A stretch of 64,000 nt of DNA, from the NCBI GenBank assembly GCA_910589415.1, contig OU342630.1:40890012-40954011 (forward strand), given 5' to 3'. The DNA comes from Malachius bipustulatus. Its lineage: Eukaryota; Arthropoda; Insecta; Coleoptera; Melyridae. Made by a program: the position numbers and the translations under genes. The notes under the pieces are model-generated. The model saw only the letters and a program-made list of their open reading frames with translations, was not told the origin of the DNA and made no database searches. Shown here piece after piece: positions 60,120 to 64,000 of this stretch (position 1 is its first letter; each line of letters opens with the position of its first letter).

Positions 60120-60705
60120 TTTAAAGGGTCATATCTTGAGAAGGGGGCCATTTAAGATATAAATAATAGAGGTTAAATCGGCTTATTTTTTATCGTAAGC
60201 TAGGAATCTGTGGGGAACGTTGTTAATTATTTTTGAACAAAAAAATAATATTTTCACAAAAATACGTTTTCAGTAGTGTAGGTCTATCATAGAAAACAAT
60301 AATTACGGGAAAACGATGCAAGATACTAAACTTTTATGAAAAGGTAAAAAGTTTAGTAATACTTTGGGCTTTTGATAAAAAATACAGAATCAATCAGTGA
60401 CATGAGGATAAAAAAGTTCTGGAGTAAAACATGAGTCGTGACCTCAAAAACAGAAACACCTGTATGTCATGCAATGTTTGTAAAACTAGGCCAGTTTACT
60501 TCTTTTAACAATAGTAGTAGGCGGTGTAATATTGAGCTTCTCAGTTAACATTTTTGATTTATTCTGGAAAATATGTTTTTGTATAATAACCCCTTTTAAG
60601 GGCTGTATCTTGAAAATGGTACATTGAGTACAAAATCATATTTTGTACTCAGGAATCTGTGGTAGAGCGTTAGTGATACATTTTAGCGACACCCTGTATA
60701 AGTAC
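60120..60705. mobile_element. Decayed TE ends related to the 55.1-kb transposon
   Basis: GGTTAAATCGGCTTATTTTT and AGGAATCTGTGG near 60172-60211 resemble the right-arm text of the 55102-57763 element (GGTTAGATCGGCTTATTTAG, AGGAATTTGTGG). At 60652-60704 CTCAGGAATCTGTGGTAG is followed by GCGACACCCTGTATA, matching the same element's right tip. Both lie in the same orientation, about 440 bp apart, so this may be two solo ends or a tandem relic. Confidence 0.5.
60345..60490 (+). repeat. Interspersed repeat, copy 2 (also 28645-28790)
   Basis: Same ordered blocks as at 28645-28790, starting AAGTTTAGTAATAC. It lies between the two decayed TE ends, so it may be the internal part of a nonautonomous family. 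Confidence 0.6.
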
Positions 60706-61595
60706 CTACTATAATCCGTAAACAAAACGAAAGTTTTTAGTTCATAAAAAAATTTCAGTCAATGAACATCGGATGACAACTTTTGCGCCACGTATTAAGT
60801 AGTTGTCAAAACTAGGTACTCGTATAATGACAAATATCAAATTTATTACTACGGTAAGCCCAGTATCAAAAACGCTTTGGCAAAATAGATATTTCGTACT
60901 TATACACGAACGGTATACAAAATGAAATAATAATTCACCAACAACCGACATAAAAAAGTTCCTAAAACGCCATAGGTATTAACAAAAAAAAGCCTTCTTT
61001 TTTAGTTATCGAGATTTATACTATGCACTATCAGAAATAAAGATTTTTAATGGTATGGATGTGTCCGTTATATGAGATTCAGGATGGTGCCGAAATTGTT
61101 AATCACATTTTATGTATCATATTGTGTGACGGGTTAGCTGAAACGCGACGCAATTCATGCAAACAGAGAATTAAACTGCGACATTTACAAGAATTAATAC
61201 GTTAACTGGAAGGGTTTGTGATGTGAAATGGGAAAAAGCTCATTACTACGAACGCCCAACTCTACATAGTCCATTCATGGCTTAGAGCTTACAGAAATGT
61301 TTTTAGCTTCATTTAGATTCAGCCGACGGGATCATTTTGCATTACCTACTTCTACTCGTCAAGAGACTTTCACTGGAAATCTGAACAACTTTGTTAGCGA
61401 GAAAGAAAATCGATAATCTAATTGGAAATTCGAAAAAATACCATTTATAAATTTGTGTTCTCAAGCGTTTTTTTTTTTTACTTTTCCTCGTATTTCAAAT
61501 GAAAATTATTACTAATCAGATAAAATATTATGTAATTTAATTTTTACAAATAGCTTTATTTGATGGGAATATTAAAGTATGTTAATAAGTTGCTG
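60706..61595. other. No gene seen
   Basis: The 69-codon minus frame at 60742-60951 has no motif. Nothing else recognised. Confidence 0.4.
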
Positions 61596-62008
61596 TACAG
61601 GTGGTTCATCACTCATGCCTACCCCCGAAAGAGAAATTCATTGTAAGATAAAAAATTTAAACTTTAAGAATTTTGTGTAATTAATGGACCACAGAAATGA
61701 CATAATCAATTTTATTATTTTTTTTTATTTCGGACACAAGCGATAAAAACTCTAATTCAGTGACAAAGTGGCAAAAAACTCGAATTTTCTTCCACACATT
61801 ATCTGAAATCAAATATCAAAAAAATAATTACAAAGCCTTAGTTAAATAAAATATAGTTATATATAGTAATGAGAGGTAGAATGATTGATTTATGGTGTGT
61901 AATATTTAAGGTGATCAATATAATCTGAAAATGGTAGGTATTTTTCTTGTATTGTATCATAGGGTCCAATAGCACACCCCCTGTAAATTCGACTACACTA
62001 CTATTTAG

Positions 62009-62805
62009 AGTAAGGACACACGAGGCGGTTTTCGCCGAGTCGGCGGCAGACTCGGCACATGGTTTCTCCATAACTATACGGAGTGAACACACGAGGCGTC
62101 ACGTAACAAGCATGCCGAGCGGTTAGTGGTCCGGACGATGCGCCGCGCGCGTTTTTATAGTTTCAAGCGTACCCTGGGCTTTGATTTTTAAATGAAAGTG
62201 TACAATTTATTATTTTACTTAATTATTAGGTATATCTTATTATTTTTACTGAGCTTGGGTGGGCGGACATGTTATTTTCTAAAGTATATTTTTAGTATTT
62301 TAGGTACCAAACTTAAACATGACTCTAGTAAATAATTTAGGTGTGGAAAGACTTATAAGAGAAATCCAAGCAAGACCACCCATTTGGGACATGAGGGATG
62401 ATGATTATTCCCACAAAATAGAAAACGAAACTGAAATATTTGCATTCAAAATAGGTAATAATAAAAATAATTATTAAACTGTTTAAACTTGAATAAATGA
62501 AATCATATTTTTAGGCATACTTATACCTCGACTTATACTAAAAAAGAAAAACTCTATTTTACTATAATGAAGTTATTTGTAAATGTACTCGGTCCGCTTT
62601 TAATGATATTACAAAAAATTTCCCTCTGAGCACTTATAGATCGTTATTTCAATCAATTCACACTCTGCTGTTTTAATAATACTCGTAATTTGGTAACACA
62701 CGACTGACTGAGTTTCGCGCGTTGATTATGCGACGACTCGTGTGTTTGCTTGAGTCGGCGGCCGAGTCGGCAGCCGAGGCGAAAACCGCCTCGTGTGTCC
62801 TTACT
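62009..62805 (+). mobile_element. Nested TIR element carrying a MADF exon (PIF/Harbinger-like)
   Basis: AGTAAGGACACACGAGGCGG and then TTTTCGCC at the left are repeated inverted at the right end (GGCGAAAACCGCCTCGTGTG, TCCTTACT). Further in, both ends carry GAGTCGGCGGC-type words and CACACGAG. GC-rich CACACGAGGCG tips and a MADF-type accessory gene are features of PIF/Harbinger elements. The element sits near the middle of the outer foldback. The DDE nuclease gene is absent, so it is nonautonomous. A target duplication could not be settled (TAA left, TTA right). Confidence 0.65.
62319..62454 (+). CDS. MADF-domain first exon
   Basis: ATG at 62319 opens 45 codons: MTLVNNLGVERLIREIQARP, then PIWDMRDDDYSHKIENETEI, then FAFKI. 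This is the first half of a MADF DNA-binding domain (as in Adf-1): L-I-x-x-[IV]-x-x-x-P-x-[IL]-W-D followed by D-x-x-Y. The frame stops at ATAG|GTAATA, a plausible splice donor in phase 1. The second half, which should start near a W-x-x-I motif, was not found downstream inside the element. Just upstream, TTTTAG at 62300-62303 could be an acceptor. PIF/Harbinger transposons commonly carry a MADF/Myb-like gene beside the transposase; its position between matching TIRs suggests this origin rather than a host gene. Likely a remnant. Confidence 0.65.
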
Positions 62806-63216
62806 ATTACTCATTTTGCTCAGGAATTTATGATACCTACCCTTTCAGATTATATTGATCACTTTATGACACATCATAAATTAATCATTAGGTATATCTG
62901 TCATTTCTATTATGTATAATTATATTTATTTAATTAGGGCCTCGTAATTAGTTTTTTTTTATATTTCTTTTCAGCGGTTTTGATTTTATTAATAATTGAT
63001 CTACCGACGTATGGAAGAAAACTCGATTTTTTTTCGCCACTTTACCACTGAATTAGAGTTTTTTTTATCGCTGGTGCCCGAACGAAAAAAAATATTGATA
63101 CTCATTGTGCCATTCTGTGGTCTTATATTAATTACACAAATCTTCAAAGTTTCAATTTTCTATCTTTCAAATTTACCTCTATTTCGGGGGTGGACATAAG
63201 TGATGGACCACATGTA

Positions 63217-64000
63217 TTTCTTTAAGAACAGCGGAACGTAGACCAATCATATTATCAGGATGGAGATGATCTCATATGTATCGATAATTTTTTTGGTTCA
63301 CTTGACGAATAAACAAGGTATACCTTAGCTTAGCATACATTACTTATGTGCCTATAAAATGTCCGGTAGACGAGTTTTGTTAACAATGTTCATGAATTAA
63401 AATAAGGAATTAGAGATTGAAAACCTAAAACTAAATGTTTAAATTCACCAGAATAAAACTATAGAATATAAAGCAGGTATTAATCTGGCGGAATTTTTTT
63501 TAATACCATGTTTGCCACAGAACATCCTTTAAAATAAGCGTTACTTTATTACCTAATCGAAGCTTCTAGTGAAAATCACGATCTATGAATGTGATAGGTC
63601 TATGAAACATTTTTTACGAGTCTCTAAACCAAAATGATGCAAATTATTAGCTTATTAAAATATAGTTAGTACTATAATAGCTTTTGATTAAAAAAAATTT
63701 TGAAAGTATATGTAAATTTTTATTGTTACATAATGAAGACCTATTAGCTAAAATTAGGAAAATCCATTAGAGGAAATCGTTTTTCGCGCTTTATTTAATG
63801 ACATATCTTCATTAAATTTTTCCCATAGAGTGACGGCAAGCGGACAAAGCGGGATCCTCGAAGACATTAGCGCTAAAAGCAGTGTGGGGGATAAAACAAA
63901 AGAACAAATTTAATTACAAATGAAAATTGTCTCAGTTTGCCGGGGAACTAGCTAACGACCTTATCCGTTAACTGATGGCGGTAGCAAAGGGCAAAGTTAC
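63217..64000. other. No gene seen
   Basis: AT-rich to the end of the window, with a slightly GC-richer patch at 63830-63890. No motif or repeat identified. Confidence 0.4.

Larger units (their letters stand above)
61596..63216. mobile_element. Outer TA-flanked foldback element, split by a nested transposon
   Basis: TACAGGTGGTTCATCACTCA at the left pairs inverted with TAAGTGATGGACCACATGTA at the right, followed by CCCCCGAAA-type words. The arms continue inward for ~400 bp (for example GGACCACAGAAATGAC / CATTCTGTGGTC, and GATCAATATAATCTGAAA / TTTCAGATTATATTGATC). The centre is occupied by the 62009-62805 element, so the outer element is older. Noncoding apart from the nested part. Confidence 0.8.

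Overview
This window looks like gene-poor, AT-rich DNA from an insect, probably a beetle or another insect with a large, repeat-laden genome. The evidence is one clear exon of an insect-type kainate glutamate receptor (minus strand, 54730-54891), GT-AG style splice sites, and a dense set of insect-type transposable elements (TEs). I could not assign a species. Most of the open reading frames in the window are fragments of TEs or chance frames. I found no bacterial operons, CRISPR arrays, rRNA genes or convincing complete tRNA genes.

Layout. 1-4.1 kb: quiet DNA, then a broken Jockey-like non-LTR retrotransposon on the minus strand. 4.1-4.8 kb: a second, plus-strand reverse-transcriptase tail cut by a perfect 54-bp palindrome. 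5.7-7.2 kb: an inverted-arm element carrying tandem repeats, with a SINE-like segment and a MITE inside it. 8.45-8.75 kb: a 5'-truncated non-LTR 3' end with a 13-bp target-site duplication. 10.2-13.5 kb: a foldback fragment, a possible signal-peptide exon, a tRNA-derived SINE, a mariner-type transposase relic, and a CR1/Jockey-like RT pseudogene interrupted by a 590-bp TIR element. 18.4-20.2 kb: an RTE-type endonuclease relic abutting a GC-rich foldback element. 23.2-25.1 kb: an unclassified TIR element with many subterminal motif copies and an unrecognised ORF. 26-29.5 kb: foldback elements and a second MITE copy. 34.6-39.2 kb: three TA-flanked foldback elements, a Penelope-type GIY-YIG relic and a nearly perfect 199-bp palindrome. 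39.8-54.3 kb: further foldback and TIR elements, several sharing one internal core, one of them PIF/Harbinger-like with TTA duplications. 54.7 kb: the glutamate-receptor exon. 55.1-57.8 kb: a nearly full-length mariner-superfamily element with ~500-bp inverted repeats, a transposase with four in-frame stops, and a SINE. 58.8-59.2 kb: an LTR-retrotransposon gag relic. 61.6-63.2 kb: a foldback element whose centre is invaded by another TIR element carrying a MADF-domain exon.

How it fits together. The window reads as the inside of one or more long introns or intergenic DNA around the glutamate-receptor gene, filled by several generations of nested TEs. Nesting (element in element) occurs at least five times and gives a relative order of insertion. 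I see no coherent new multi-gene system. The most interesting items are the 23-25 kb element with repeated subterminal motifs, the MADF-bearing nested element at 62 kb, two palindromes that look like inverted-duplication events, and the recurrent core shared by foldback elements with different ends. All family calls come from reading motifs by eye, without database searches.
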